A DNA stretch of 64,000 nucleotides from Pimelobacter simplex (GTDB lineage: Bacteria > Actinomycetota > Actinomycetes > Propionibacteriales > Nocardioidaceae): the NCBI RefSeq assembly GCF_024662235.1, contig NZ_CP096276.1, positions 124,001 to 188,000 of the forward strand, in the 5' to 3' direction. The notes beneath the pieces are model-generated. The model was not told the DNA's origin. It was given only the letters and a program-made list of their open reading frames with translations, and made no database searches. Position numbers and translations under genes: made by a program. Each line of letters opens with the position of its first letter. Positions within the stretch are counted from its first letter, which is position 1. This document shows positions 1-10,927 of the stretch, piece after piece.

Positions 1-713
1 GCGGCGCCGTCGCGGCGCTCGGCCGGATCGACCTCGACATCGCGCCCGGTGAGCTCGTCACGCTCGCCGGGCCGTCGGGGTGCGGCAAGACCACGCTGCT
101 GCGGATGATCGCCGGCTTCGCGTCGCCGTCGGCGGGGTCGATCGCGGTGGGCGGCGTGCCGGTGACGGGGCCGGGGGTCGAGCGCGGGGTGGTCTTCCAG
201 CAGCCGAACCTCTACCCCTGGCTCGACGTACGGCGCAACGTGGCGCTCGGCCCCCGCCTGCGCGGCGTACGGCGGGCCGAGCGGCTGGCGATCGCCGACC
301 GCTACCTCGACCTGGTCGGGCTGAGCGACGCCGCCGACCGGCGTCCGTACGAGCTCTCCGGCGGCATGCAGCAGCGCGCCCAGATCGCACGGGTGCTCGC
401 CGGCGACCCGGAGGTGATCCTCATGGACGAGCCCTACGGCGCGCTCGACGCCCTCACCCGCGAGCGCCTGCAGGGCGAGCTGCTCGCGCTGTGGCGGGCC
501 ACCGGCAAGACCATCCTCTTCATCACCCACAGCGTCGACGAGGCGGTCTTCCTCGGCTCGCGGGTGCTCGTGATGAGCCCGCGCCCGGGGCGGATCGTCC
601 TCGACGAGCTGGTCCCGTTCTCCGCCGACGCCGACCTCGCGCCGGACGAGATCCGCGGGCTGGCGAAGTTCGGCGAGACGGCCGCCCGGGTCCGGGCGGC
701 CATCGCGCACTGA
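1..713 (+). CDS. ABC transporter ATP-binding protein, SsuB/TauB type (5' truncated by window)
   Basis: The gene is already open at the window edge; the reading frame starts at base 3 and ends in TGA at 711-713, giving about 236 residues. It is the cytoplasmic ATPase of an importer. Visible motifs in order are Walker A GPSGCGKTT, Q-loop VFQQPNLYPW, signature LSGGMQQRAQIAR, Walker B VILMDEPYGALD and the H-loop ITHSVDEA. The MQQR signature, PYGALD Walker B and short length are typical of the nitrate/sulfonate/taurine ATPase family (SsuB, TauB, NrtD); the substrate cannot be told from this subunit. Its permease and binding protein presumably lie upstream, outside the window. It converges on the acyl-CoA synthetase gene. 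Confidence 0.93.
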   Translation, partial: GAVAALGRIDLDIAPGELVTLAGPSGCGKTTLLRMIAGFASPSAGSIAVGGVPVTGPGVERGVVFQQPNLYPWLDVRRNVALGPRLRGVRRAERLAIADRYLDLVGLSDAADRRPYELSGGMQQRAQIARVLAGDPEVILMDEPYGALDALTRERLQGELLALWRATGKTILFITHSVDEAVFLGSRVLVMSPRPGRIVLDELVPFSADADLAPDEIRGLAKFGETAARVRAAIAH

Positions 714-715
714 CG

Positions 716-810
716 CATGTAACTACGTGTTACGTCGCAAAAAGCGGCGCAACAACGCCCGGGAAGCAGCAACAGCACCCAGGTAGAGCGACGTAACACG
801 TAGTTACATG
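716..810. repeat. Perfect 23-bp inverted repeat between convergent genes
   Basis: Arms 716-738 and 788-810 are exact reverse complements and enclose a 49-nt loop. Each arm contains a smaller dyad, GTAAC-TACGT-GTTAC. The arms are AT-richer than the surroundings and there is no T-run, so this is not a classical intrinsic terminator, although its place between two convergent stop codons suits a bidirectional one. The paired internal dyads could also be protein-binding sites. The outer flanks TGACG match again after a 5-nt offset. Confidence 0.85.
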
Positions 811-821
811 GGGCTCGTCAG

Positions 822-2456
<1,635 letters not shown>

Positions 2457-2463
2457 CTCGCTG

Positions 2464-2492
2464 ATTGTGGCTCACATCACAAAGCGGCACAA
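2464..2492 (-). promoter_or_regulatory. Promoter of the acyl-CoA synthetase gene
   Basis: Read on the minus strand, TTGTGC (2492-2487) and CACAAT (2469-2464) are separated by exactly 17 nt. The -10 box ends 7 nt before the GTG at 2456, so transcription would begin at or next to the start codon. Confidence 0.5.
2466..2481. promoter_or_regulatory. Crp/GlxR-type operator
   Basis: TGTGG-CTCACA-TCACA matches the actinobacterial Crp/GlxR consensus TGTGA-N6-TCACA at 9 of 10 fixed positions. It lies between and over the -35 and -10 boxes of the divergently facing acyl-CoA synthetase promoter, a position that suggests repression. It also lies 68 bp before the NRPS start at 2549 and could affect both genes. 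Confidence 0.5.
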
Positions 2493-2548
2493 CGGAGTGC
2501 CTGCGAACCGGTCATGTCCCGTTCACCTGGATCGACGAGGATCGAGAG

Positions 2549-5500
2549 GTGAACCCCCTGCTCCGCGGTGACGAGGCGCCCCCGCCGCGCACGCTGGTCG
2601 ACGTCCTGCGGCGCACGGCCGCCGACCACCCGGACGCGATGGCGCTCGACAGCGGCAACGACACGGTCACCTACGCCGAGTTCGCCGAGGCCGCCGAGGC
2701 GGTCGCCACCGACCTGGCCGACCTCGGGATCGGCCCGGGCGACAAGGTCGGCGTCCGGCTGCCGTCGGGCACGACCGACCTCTACGTCGCGATCATGGGG
2801 ATCCTGTTCGCCGGTGCCGCCTACGTGCCGGTCGACGCCGACGACCCCGAGGAGCGGGCCCGGCTGGTGTTCGGCGAGGCCCGGGTCGCCGCGCTCATCG
2901 GCACCGGCCTGGTCATCGAGGCGCGCCGCGAGGCGCCGGCCCGGTCCCGGCGCGACCCGGGGGTCGACGACGACGCCTGGGTGATCTTCACGTCCGGCTC
3001 TACGGGGACGCCCAAGGGGGTCGCGGTCACCCACCGCAATGCCGCGGCGTTCGTCGACGCCGAGGCCGGGATGTTCCTGCAGGACGCGCCGATCGGCCCG
3101 TCCGACCGGGTGATGGCGGGCCTCAGCGTCGCCTTCGACGCGAGCTGCGAGGAGATGTGGCTCGCCTGGCGCTACGGCGCCTGCCTGGTCCCCGCGCCGC
3201 GGGCGCTGGTGCGCAGCGGCGTCGACGTCGGCCCCTGGCTGACCGCCAACGACATCTCCGTCGTCTCCACCGTGCCGACCCTGGTCAGCCTGTGGCCCGA
3301 CGACGCGCTCGAGCGGGTCCGGCTGCTCATCCTCGGCGGCGAGGCGCTGCCGCCCGAGGTGGCCGCCCGCCTGGCCCGCGAGGGCCGCGAGGTCTGGAAC
3401 ACCTATGGCCCGACCGAGGCGACCGTGGTCGCGTGCGGCGCGCTCGTCGACGGCGTCGGCCCGGTCCGGATCGGGCTGCCCCTGGCCGGCTGGGACCTCG
3501 TCGTGGTCGATCCCGCGACCGGTGAGCCGGTCGGCGAGGGCGAGCGCGGCGAGCTGATCATCGGCGGCGTCGGGCTGGCCCGCTACCTCGACCCGGCCAA
3601 GGACGCCGAGAAGTACGCGCCCATGCCGACACTCGGCTGGGAGCGCGCCTACCGCAGCGGCGACATCGTCATCAACGACCCCGCGGGGCTGCTGTTCGCC
3701 GGCCGCGCCGACGACCAGGTCAAGGTCGGCGGACGCCGGATCGAGCTCGGCGAGATCGACTCGGCCCTGCTCGCGCTGCCCGGGGTCTCGGCCGCCGCGG
3801 CGGCCGTGCGCCGCACGAGCACGGGCAACCAGCTGCTCGTCGGCTACCTCACCACCACCGCGGCGTACGACGCGGCGGCGGCGACCGCCCACCTGCGGGC
3901 CACGATGCCGGCGGCCCTCGTCCCGCGGCTCGCGGTCGTCGACGACATCCCGACGCGCACCTCCGGCAAGGTCGACCGCGACGCGCTGCCCTGGCCGCTG
4001 CCGACCGCGGATCCCGCCGACGCCGGCCTGCACGGCACCTCCGCGCGCATCGCGGAGGTCTGGCAGAAGGTCATCGGCGCGGCTCCCGACGGCCCGGGGT
4101 CCGACTTCTTCGACCTCGGCGGCGGCAGCCTCACCGCGGCCCAGGTGGTCACGCTCCTGCGCGCGGAGCACGCCGAGCTCACGGTCGCGGACCTCTACGA
4201 GAACCCCACCGTCGACGGGCTCGCGGCCTTCCTCGACTCGCTCGAGCCGAGCGCGCTCGCCGAGCAGAGCCGCAAGGTCAAGCCGATCCCGCCCAAGACC
4301 CAGGTCGGCCAGGTGCTCGCCGTACCGGTGCTGCGGGCGCTCGCCGCGCCGCGATGGCTCGCCGGGATCCTGACCGCCTCGCGCCTGGCCCACGACCTGC
4401 TCGACGTGGCCTGGGTGCCGGCCGCGCCGTGGTGGCTGATCGTGCTGCTGCTCGTCGTCTTCGTCAGCCCGCCGGGGCGGATGCTCGTCGCCGCCAAGCT
4501 CGCCCGGGCCGTGCTCGCCGGCGTGCAGCCGGGGTCCTACCCGCGCGGCGGCAAGGTGCACCTGCGGATCTGGGCGGCCGAGCGCCTCGCCGACGAGCTG
4601 GGCGCGACCCGCCTCGGCGGCGCGCCCTACATCACCTGGTACGCGCGGCTGCTCGGCGCCAAGGTCGCCCGCGGCGCCGACCTGCACTCGCTGCCGCCCA
4701 TCACCGGTCACCTCACCGTCGGCAAGGGCGCCTCGATCGAGCCCGAGGTCGACCTCACCGGCTACTGGATCGACGGGGACACCCTGCACGTGGGCGGGAT
4801 CCGGGTGGGCCGCCGGGCCCGCGTCGGCACCCGCTCGATGCTCTGCCCCGGCGCGGTCGTCGGGGACGACGCCGAGGTGGCGCCCGGCTCCGCGGTCTTC
4901 GGGCAGGTGCCCGCCGGGGAGTTCTGGTCCGGCGCGCCGGCCACCCGCGCCAGCTCCGCCGCCCGGGGTCCGTGGGCCGAGCGCCCGCCGGCCTCGCGCC
5001 GCTCGCTGCGCGTGTGGGCGGTCTCGTACGCCGCAACGGCCGCCCTGCTCGCGCTGCTGCCGCTGCTCGCGCTGCTCGCGGTCGTCGTACCGGTGCTGCT
5101 GCTGGCCGACATCGGCTCGACCGCGTCGGCCGGCGAGGCCGCCCGGGCGCTGCTGCCGTGGCTGGTGCCCGGCGTGGTCGCCGGCTGCGTCGTGCTGGCG
5201 CTCCTGGTGCTGCTCGTCGTGCGGCTCCTGGCGCGCGGGGTCAAGCCCGGCGCGCACCCGCTCCAGAGCCGCGCCGCGCTGTGCGTGTGGGGCACGATCC
5301 GGGTGCTCGACGAGGCCCGGACCTGGCTCTTCGCGCTCTACAGCTCCCAGCTCACGCCCCGCTGGCTGCGCCTGCTCGGCGCGCGCATCGGCAAGGACGT
5401 CGAGGCCTCGACGGTGCTGATGATCCCGTCGCTGACGACCGTGAGCGACCAGGCGTTCCTGGCTGACGACACCCTGATCGGCGGCTACGAGCTCGGCGGC

Positions 5501-6409
5501 GGCTGGCTGCGTGCCGAGCGGGTCAAGGTCGGCAAGCGCGCCTTCGTCGGCAACTCCGCGATGGCCGCGCCCGGCCGCAAGGTGCCCAAGCGCTCGCTGG
5601 TCGCGGTGCTCTCGGCCGCGCCCGCGCGCGGCACTGTCAAGGCGGGGGAGTCGTGGCTCGGCAGCCCGCCCGCGCCGCTGCGCCGGGCCGAGCAGGGCTC
5701 GGCCGACGAGCGGACCTACGCCCCGCCGACCCGGCTCAAGGTCGCCCGCGCCTGCTGGGAACTGGCCCGGCTCGTCCCGATCGCCCTCGCCGTGGCCCTG
5801 CACGCGCTGGTGGTGCTCGGCAGCCTGGCCGTGTGGGCCGACCACGGCGCGGTGGCCGGGGCGCTCGTCGTACCGCTGCTGCTGTGGGGAGCCGGCCTCC
5901 TGGCCGCCGTCGTCGCGATCGCCGCGAAGTGGCTCCTGGTCGGCCGGGTCCGGGCCGGCGCGCACCCCCTGTGGAGCTCGTTCGTGTGGCGCAACGAGCT
6001 GGCCGACACCTTCGTCGAGGTGCTCGCGACACCGTGGTTCGCCGGCCTCGCGACCGGCTCGCCGCTCATCACCCTGTGGTTCCGCGCGATGGGCGCGCGG
6101 GTCGGCCGTGGCGTGTGGTGCGAGTCGTACTGGCTGCCCGAGCCCGACCTCGTCGACCTCGGCGACGGCGCCACCGTCAACCAGGGCAGCGTCGTGCAGA
6201 CCCACCTCTTCCACGACCGCCTGCTCGCCACCGACACCGTCCGGCTGCGCCGCGGCGCCACCCTCGGGCCCAACTCGGTCGTGCTGCCCGCGGCGTCGCT
6301 GGGCAAGCACGCTACGGTCGGTCCGGTGTCGTTGGTGATGAGGGGGGAGACGGTGCCGGACAAGACGAGGTGGATCGGGAACCCGATCGGGCCGTGGGCG
6401 GAGGACTGA
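2549..6409 (+). CDS. Pls/PosA-family membrane NRPS (poly-amino-acid synthetase, epsilon-poly-lysine synthetase type)
   Basis: About 1286 residues from GTG 2549, chosen because GAGGA sits 7 nt upstream and the adenylation domain begins soon after. Order: adenylation domain (A3 FTSGSTGTPKG from 147, A4 FDASCEEMW with Asp197, A5 NTYGPTE at 284-290, A8 GRADDQVKVGGRRIELGE, catalytic Lys474), a carrier protein with LGGGSL and Ser527, then three blocks each made of a membrane pair followed by a soluble left-handed-helix-like domain (membrane near 602-645, 815-900, 1070-1135). This is exactly the A-T-(TM2-C)x3 plan of epsilon-poly-L-lysine synthetase Pls; there is no condensation or thioesterase domain. 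The hand-aligned specificity residues read D-A-E-S-I-G-T-V-V-K. Such enzymes link one amino acid into a short homopolymer at the membrane. The product is inferred, not shown. Confidence 0.88.
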   Translation: MNPLLRGDEAPPPRTLVDVLRRTAADHPDAMALDSGNDTVTYAEFAEAAEAVATDLADLGIGPGDKVGVRLPSGTTDLYVAIMGILFAGAAYVPVDADDPEERARLVFGEARVAALIGTGLVIEARREAPARSRRDPGVDDDAWVIFTSGSTGTPKGVAVTHRNAAAFVDAEAGMFLQDAPIGPSDRVMAGLSVAFDASCEEMWLAWRYGACLVPAPRALVRSGVDVGPWLTANDISVVSTVPTLVSLWPDDALERVRLLILGGEALPPEVAARLAREGREVWNTYGPTEATVVACGALVDGVGPVRIGLPLAGWDLVVVDPATGEPVGEGERGELIIGGVGLARYLDPAKDAEKYAPMPTLGWERAYRSGDIVINDPAGLLFAGRADDQVKVGGRRIELGEIDSALLALPGVSAAAAAVRRTSTGNQLLVGYLTTTAAYDAAAATAHLRATMPAALVPRLAVVDDIPTRTSGKVDRDALPWPLPTADPADAGLHGTSARIAEVWQKVIGAAPDGPGSDFFDLGGGSLTAAQVVTLLRAEHAELTVADLYENPTVDGLAAFLDSLEPSALAEQSRKVKPIPPKTQVGQVLAVPVLRALAAPRWLAGILTASRLAHDLLDVAWVPAAPWWLIVLLLVVFVSPPGRMLVAAKLARAVLAGVQPGSYPRGGKVHLRIWAAERLADELGATRLGGAPYITWYARLLGAKVARGADLHSLPPITGHLTVGKGASIEPEVDLTGYWIDGDTLHVGGIRVGRRARVGTRSMLCPGAVVGDDAEVAPGSAVFGQVPAGEFWSGAPATRASSAARGPWAERPPASRRSLRVWAVSYAATAALLALLPLLALLAVVVPVLLLADIGSTASAGEAARALLPWLVPGVVAGCVVLALLVLLVVRLLARGVKPGAHPLQSRAALCVWGTIRVLDEARTWLFALYSSQLTPRWLRLLGARIGKDVEASTVLMIPSLTTVSDQAFLADDTLIGGYELGGGWLRAERVKVGKRAFVGNSAMAAPGRKVPKRSLVAVLSAAPARGTVKAGESWLGSPPAPLRRAEQGSADERTYAPPTRLKVARACWELARLVPIALAVALHALVVLGSLAVWADHGAVAGALVVPLLLWGAGLLAAVVAIAAKWLLVGRVRAGAHPLWSSFVWRNELADTFVEVLATPWFAGLATGSPLITLWFRAMGARVGRGVWCESYWLPEPDLVDLGDGATVNQGSVVQTHLFHDRLLATDTVRLRRGATLGPNSVVLPAASLGKHATVGPVSLVMRGETVPDKTRWIGNPIGPWAED

Positions 6410-6415
6410 CCCGCC

Positions 6416-7717
6416 GTGCCCGGACTTCCCACCGCTGACCCGTACCTGCCCGACCACGGCGATCCGTCGTACTCGGTGCGGCACTACGACCTCGACCTGG
6501 TCTACGTGCCCGACGGCAACCGCCTGCGCGGCACCGCCGTCCTGTCGGTCGTCGTGCTCGCCGAGACCCACCGGCTCGTGCTCGACCTGGCCGGGCTCGC
6601 CGCGACCAAGCTGCGCATCGACGGTGCCCGGCTCAAGAAGTGGTCGGCCCGCTCGAACCGCCTGGTCCTCCAGCTCGACCGCGCCGTCGCGGCCGGCGCC
6701 GAGCTCACCCTGACCATCGCCTACGGCGGCTCGCCGCAGCCGGTCATCGACCGCTGCCACGGCGACGCCGGCTGGGAGGAGCTCGAGGACGGCGTCATCG
6801 TCGCGGCCCAGCCGCACGGCGCGCCCACCTGGTTCCCCTGCAACGACCGGCCCGACGACAAGGCGACCTACCGGATCGAGCTCTCCGCGCCCTCCGGCTA
6901 CACCGTCGTGGCCAACGGGAACCTCGCGCAGAAGCGGCGCCGGGCCAGCGTCGACACGTGGACCTACGTGATGGACCGGCCCATGGCGTCGTACCTGGCG
7001 ACGGTGCAGATCGGCCGCTACGACACCACCGAGCACGCGCCGTCCCTGGTTACCATCGCGCCGCCCGACGCCGACCTGGCCGGCTCGTTCGACCAGCAGC
7101 CCGCGATGATGGCGTTCTTCGAGCGGGTCTTCGGCGACTACCCCTTCGACGGCTATGCCGCGGTCGTCACCGACGACGAGCTCGAGATCCCGCTCGAGAG
7201 CCAGAGCCTGTCGACGTTCGGCCGCAACTTCTGCTCGACCGACTGGTCCCAGGTGCGCCTGATCGCCCACGAGATGGCGCACCAGTGGTTCGGCAACGCC
7301 GTCACCCTGCGCCACTGGCAGGACATCTGGCTGCACGAGGGCTTCGCCTGCTACGCCGAGTGGCTGTGGTCGGAGGAGTCCGGCGGCCCCCACACCTGCG
7401 ACGGCTGGGCCTGCCACCACCACGAGCGCCTCGCCGACCTGCCCCAGGACCTGGTGCTCGCCGATCCCGGCCCGGAGCTCATGTTCGACGACCGCGTCTA
7501 CAAGCGCGGGGCGCTGGCCCTGCACGCGCTGCGCCTCGCCGTCGGAGACGAGTCCTTCTTCGGGCTGCTCAAGGCCTGGGCGGCAGAGCGGCGCGGGGCG
7601 TCGGTGACCACGGCGGAGCTCCTGGAGTTCGCGGGGGAGCGGACCGGGGTGGACGTCTCCGGGCTGCTGGGGCCGTGGCTGTTCGAGACCGCGCTGCCGG
7701 CTTTTCCCCAGGGCTGA
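6416..7717 (+). CDS. M1-family zinc metallopeptidase (short form)
   Basis: 433 residues starting at GTG 6416, 6 bp after the NRPS stop, so very probably cotranscribed with it. It carries the M1 zinc site HEMAHQWFGN followed 18 residues later by the third ligand in WLHEGFACYAEW, plus the upstream substrate-binding stretch around LESQSLSTF. Only the N-terminal beta domain and the thermolysin-like catalytic domain are present; the long helical C-terminal domain of aminopeptidase N is missing, as in other short actinobacterial M1 proteins. No signal peptide is seen, so it is probably cytoplasmic. Known epsilon-poly-lysine degrading enzymes are zinc aminopeptidases, so a product-trimming or self-protection role is a reasonable inference from the neighbour. 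Confidence 0.88.
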   Translation: MPGLPTADPYLPDHGDPSYSVRHYDLDLVYVPDGNRLRGTAVLSVVVLAETHRLVLDLAGLAATKLRIDGARLKKWSARSNRLVLQLDRAVAAGAELTLTIAYGGSPQPVIDRCHGDAGWEELEDGVIVAAQPHGAPTWFPCNDRPDDKATYRIELSAPSGYTVVANGNLAQKRRRASVDTWTYVMDRPMASYLATVQIGRYDTTEHAPSLVTIAPPDADLAGSFDQQPAMMAFFERVFGDYPFDGYAAVVTDDELEIPLESQSLSTFGRNFCSTDWSQVRLIAHEMAHQWFGNAVTLRHWQDIWLHEGFACYAEWLWSEESGGPHTCDGWACHHHERLADLPQDLVLADPGPELMFDDRVYKRGALALHALRLAVGDESFFGLLKAWAAERRGASVTTAELLEFAGERTGVDVSGLLGPWLFETALPAFPQG

Positions 7718-7805
7718 GGCTGCCGGTGGCGGCGGACCCGGCGGTTGCGTTGACTTACCGGGTCGGCGACGATCTCGGGAGACGCCGAAACCGGAAGGAG
7801 CAGCG

Positions 7806-8351
7806 ATGACCGTGGCGATGGAGCCCACCGAAGAGCTGCGGCGCATCCCCATGAGCTGGGGCGACTACCTGAACCACCCCGAGAACGACGGTGAGTACTA
7901 CGGGGGGTGCCTGGTCGTCATGCCGACCGCAGGCAAGAAGCATCAGCAGATCGTCCAGCGGCTCCTACGCCTGGTCGAGGCCGACCTGCCTGCCGGGGCG
8001 GAGGCGCTCCCGTCCCTCGGCTGGTCGCCGTCGGGCGTCCGCGAGCTCCTCATCCCCGACCTGACCGTCTTCCGGGACGACAGCGACGAGGACTTCCTCT
8101 CCGGCATCCCGCTGCTGGTCGTCGAGGTGCTCTCCACCAACCGGCGCGACGACCTCGTCGCCAAGGTCCAGCGCTACGCGGCGTGGCGCGCGCCGTCGTA
8201 CTGGATCGTCGACCCGCGTGACCACCAGGTGCTCACCCTCGAGCTCGTCGACGGCCTCTACCTCGAGACCGCCCGCCACACCGGTGGCCAGGTCGTGCTC
8301 ACCTACGGCGATGCCGAGGTCCCCGTCGACCTCGACGCCCTGCTCGCCTGA
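7806..8351 (+). CDS. Uma2-family (DUF820) endonuclease-like protein
   Basis: 181 residues from ATG 7806 with AAGGAG (7795-7800) in front. The protein has the Uma2/DUF820 layout, a PD-(D/E)XK nuclease fold: an N-terminal MSWGDYLNHPE segment, the acidic PDLTVFRDD motif, then LLVVEVLSTNRRDDLVAKVQRYAAWRAPSYWIVDP with the VEV-S...K core. Family members are common in cyanobacteria and actinobacteria and have no firmly established role. No partner gene is adjacent, since the next gene is convergent gltA. Confidence 0.85.
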   Translation: MTVAMEPTEELRRIPMSWGDYLNHPENDGEYYGGCLVVMPTAGKKHQQIVQRLLRLVEADLPAGAEALPSLGWSPSGVRELLIPDLTVFRDDSDEDFLSGIPLLVVEVLSTNRRDDLVAKVQRYAAWRAPSYWIVDPRDHQVLTLELVDGLYLETARHTGGQVVLTYGDAEVPVDLDALLA

Positions 8352-8375
8352 GCCCGCGCCAGACCCAAAAACCCA

Positions 8376-8407
8376 ACGACCCCGACCGCGCGAGCGGTCG
8401 GGGTCGT
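8376..8407 (-). terminator. Intrinsic terminator of gltA, probably bidirectional
   Basis: A perfect 14-bp stem (8376-8389 with 8394-8407) closes on the tetraloop GCGA between convergent genes. On the minus strand the hairpin is followed by TTGGGTTTTTGGG, so it works best for gltA; the plus-strand side has no T-run. Confidence 0.9.
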
Positions 8408-8431
8408 GGTGCGATCAGGCGGTGCGCCGGC

Positions 8432-9721
<1,290 letters not shown>

Positions 9722-9743
9722 GCTGCCAACCTAGTCGGCCACG

Positions 9744-10643
9744 TCACAGAGCCGGTAGCCGGTGTCCCGAAGCGTGACCCGGGCCGCCCCTCCGGCCGCG
9801 CGTCAAGAGCCACCCGGCGAGCAGCGCGAGCGGGAACATCAGGACGCCGTACACCGCGGCGGGGACCGCCAGCGTGTCGTTCTCGAGCACGCTCAGGGCC
9901 ACCGCGATCGCCAGCGTGCTGTTGTGGATGCCGACCTCGAAGGCCGACGAGAGCGCCTGCCGCTCCGGTACGCCGAGCAGCCGCGGCACCGTGTAGCCGA
10001 CGGCCAGACTCGCCGCGCAGAACAGGACCGTCGCCAGGCCGATGTCGGCCAGGTAGTCGCCGAGGTTCTCGCGCTCGCCCAGCAGCGCGCCGACGATGAC
10101 GAGCGCGAGGACCACGGCCGAGGCGATCCGCACCGGCCGGTCGGCGCGCTCGGCGAAGGCGGGGGAGGAGCGGCGCACGAGCATGCCGATCGCGACCGGG
10201 GCCAGCACGATGGCGAACACCTGGGCGGTCTTGGCCGGCTGGAGGCCGATGTCCTCGGCGCCGGCGGGGTCGAACCAGCCGACGGCGAAGTTGACGACCA
10301 GCGGCAGGCTCACCACGGCGATCACGGAGTTGACTGCGGTCAGCGTGATGTTGAGGGCGACGTCGCCGCGGAAGAGGTGGCTGAAGAGGTTGGCCGTCGT
10401 ACCGCCCGGCGAGGCGGCCAGCAGCATCATGCCGACGGCCAGGATCGCCTCCAGCTCGAGCGCCAGCACCAGGCCGAAGCAGAGCAGGGGGAGCAGGACC
10501 AGCTGGGCGAGCAGGGCGATGACGACCGGGCGCGGGGCGCTGCCGACCCGGCGGAAGTCATCGGCGGTCAGGGCCAGGCCGAGGCCGAACATGATGATCG
10601 CCAGCGCGGCGGGCAGGCCGATCGAGACCAGTCCGGAGTCCAT
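9744..10643 (-). CDS. Bile acid:sodium symporter (BASS/SBF) family transporter
   Basis: 299 residues from ATG 10643. About ten hydrophobic segments run through the protein, with the family hallmarks LLAASPGGTTANLFSHLFRGDVALNITLTAVNS and EVGIHNSTLAIAVAL. BASS proteins move organic anions such as sulfated steroids, pantoate or 2-keto acids with sodium; the substrate here is unknown. A GTG 18 nt upstream (10661) is possible, but a Crp/GlxR-type site covers it, so the ATG is preferred. The gene lies 22 bp upstream of gltA on the same strand reading toward it (its stop at 9744, gltA start at 9721), so the two may share a transcript. Confidence 0.9.
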   Translation of the reverse strand: MDSGLVSIGLPAALAIIMFGLGLALTADDFRRVGSAPRPVVIALLAQLVLLPLLCFGLVLALELEAILAVGMMLLAASPGGTTANLFSHLFRGDVALNITLTAVNSVIAVVSLPLVVNFAVGWFDPAGAEDIGLQPAKTAQVFAIVLAPVAIGMLVRRSSPAFAERADRPVRIASAVVLALVIVGALLGERENLGDYLADIGLATVLFCAASLAVGYTVPRLLGVPERQALSSAFEVGIHNSTLAIAVALSVLENDTLAVPAAVYGVLMFPLALLAGWLLTRGRRGGPGHASGHRLPAL

Positions 10644-10653
10644 GCGGCCCGAG

Positions 10654-10669
10654 TGTGGCACAGGTCACA
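10654..10669. promoter_or_regulatory. Crp/GlxR-type operator
   Basis: TGTGG-CACAGG-TCACA fits TGTGA-N6-TCACA at 9 of 10 fixed positions, with the same single deviation as the site at 2466. It sits 11 bp upstream of the ATG of the BASS transporter and probably controls that gene, perhaps together with gltA. Confidence 0.45.
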
Positions 10670-10705
10670 GCGCGATCGGCGGCCGGTGCGGGCGGGTGCA
10701 CCGTT

Positions 10706-10735
10706 TTGACCCGCGTCTCCACGCTCCCGTAGCCT
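10706..10735 (+). promoter_or_regulatory. Probable promoter and long leader of rplM-rpsI
   Basis: TTGACC (10706-10711) and TAGCCT (10730-10735) with an 18-nt spacer form a good housekeeping-type promoter. It would give an rplM leader of about 185 nt (roughly 10742-10927). That leader is long enough for autoregulation by L13, but I could not recognise a known ribosomal-protein leader fold in it. Confidence 0.5.
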
Positions 10736-10927
10736 TGGCGGTCGCGTCTTCTGCCGCTTCACGCCCGTTCGTGAGGCAGACCCGGATCGCCCTCGGATCG
10801 TCGTGATGACGAGCGTGCGTGGGCCGGGCTGAGTTCGTCAGGAGACGCCGCCCGAGCAGCCCGCTGCAAAGGCACCGCCGTGCGACATCCGTCGTGTGGC
10901 TACGAACTAGCAAGGAGGGTTCGCATC

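Noticed and set aside
7749..7754. TTGACT as a -35 box for the Uma2 gene
   Set aside because: No acceptable -10 hexamer lies 16-18 nt downstream.
2477..7852. A 1791-codon open frame on the minus strand opposite the NRPS and peptidase genes
   Set aside because: Its composition is Arg/Gly/Ala/Glu repeats from the mirror of GC3-rich codons, it has no domain, and two well-supported genes occupy the plus strand.
10742..10927. An L13-type ribosomal-protein leader RNA before rplM
   Set aside because: The leader is long enough, but I could not find a conserved fold, so it is mentioned only with the promoter.
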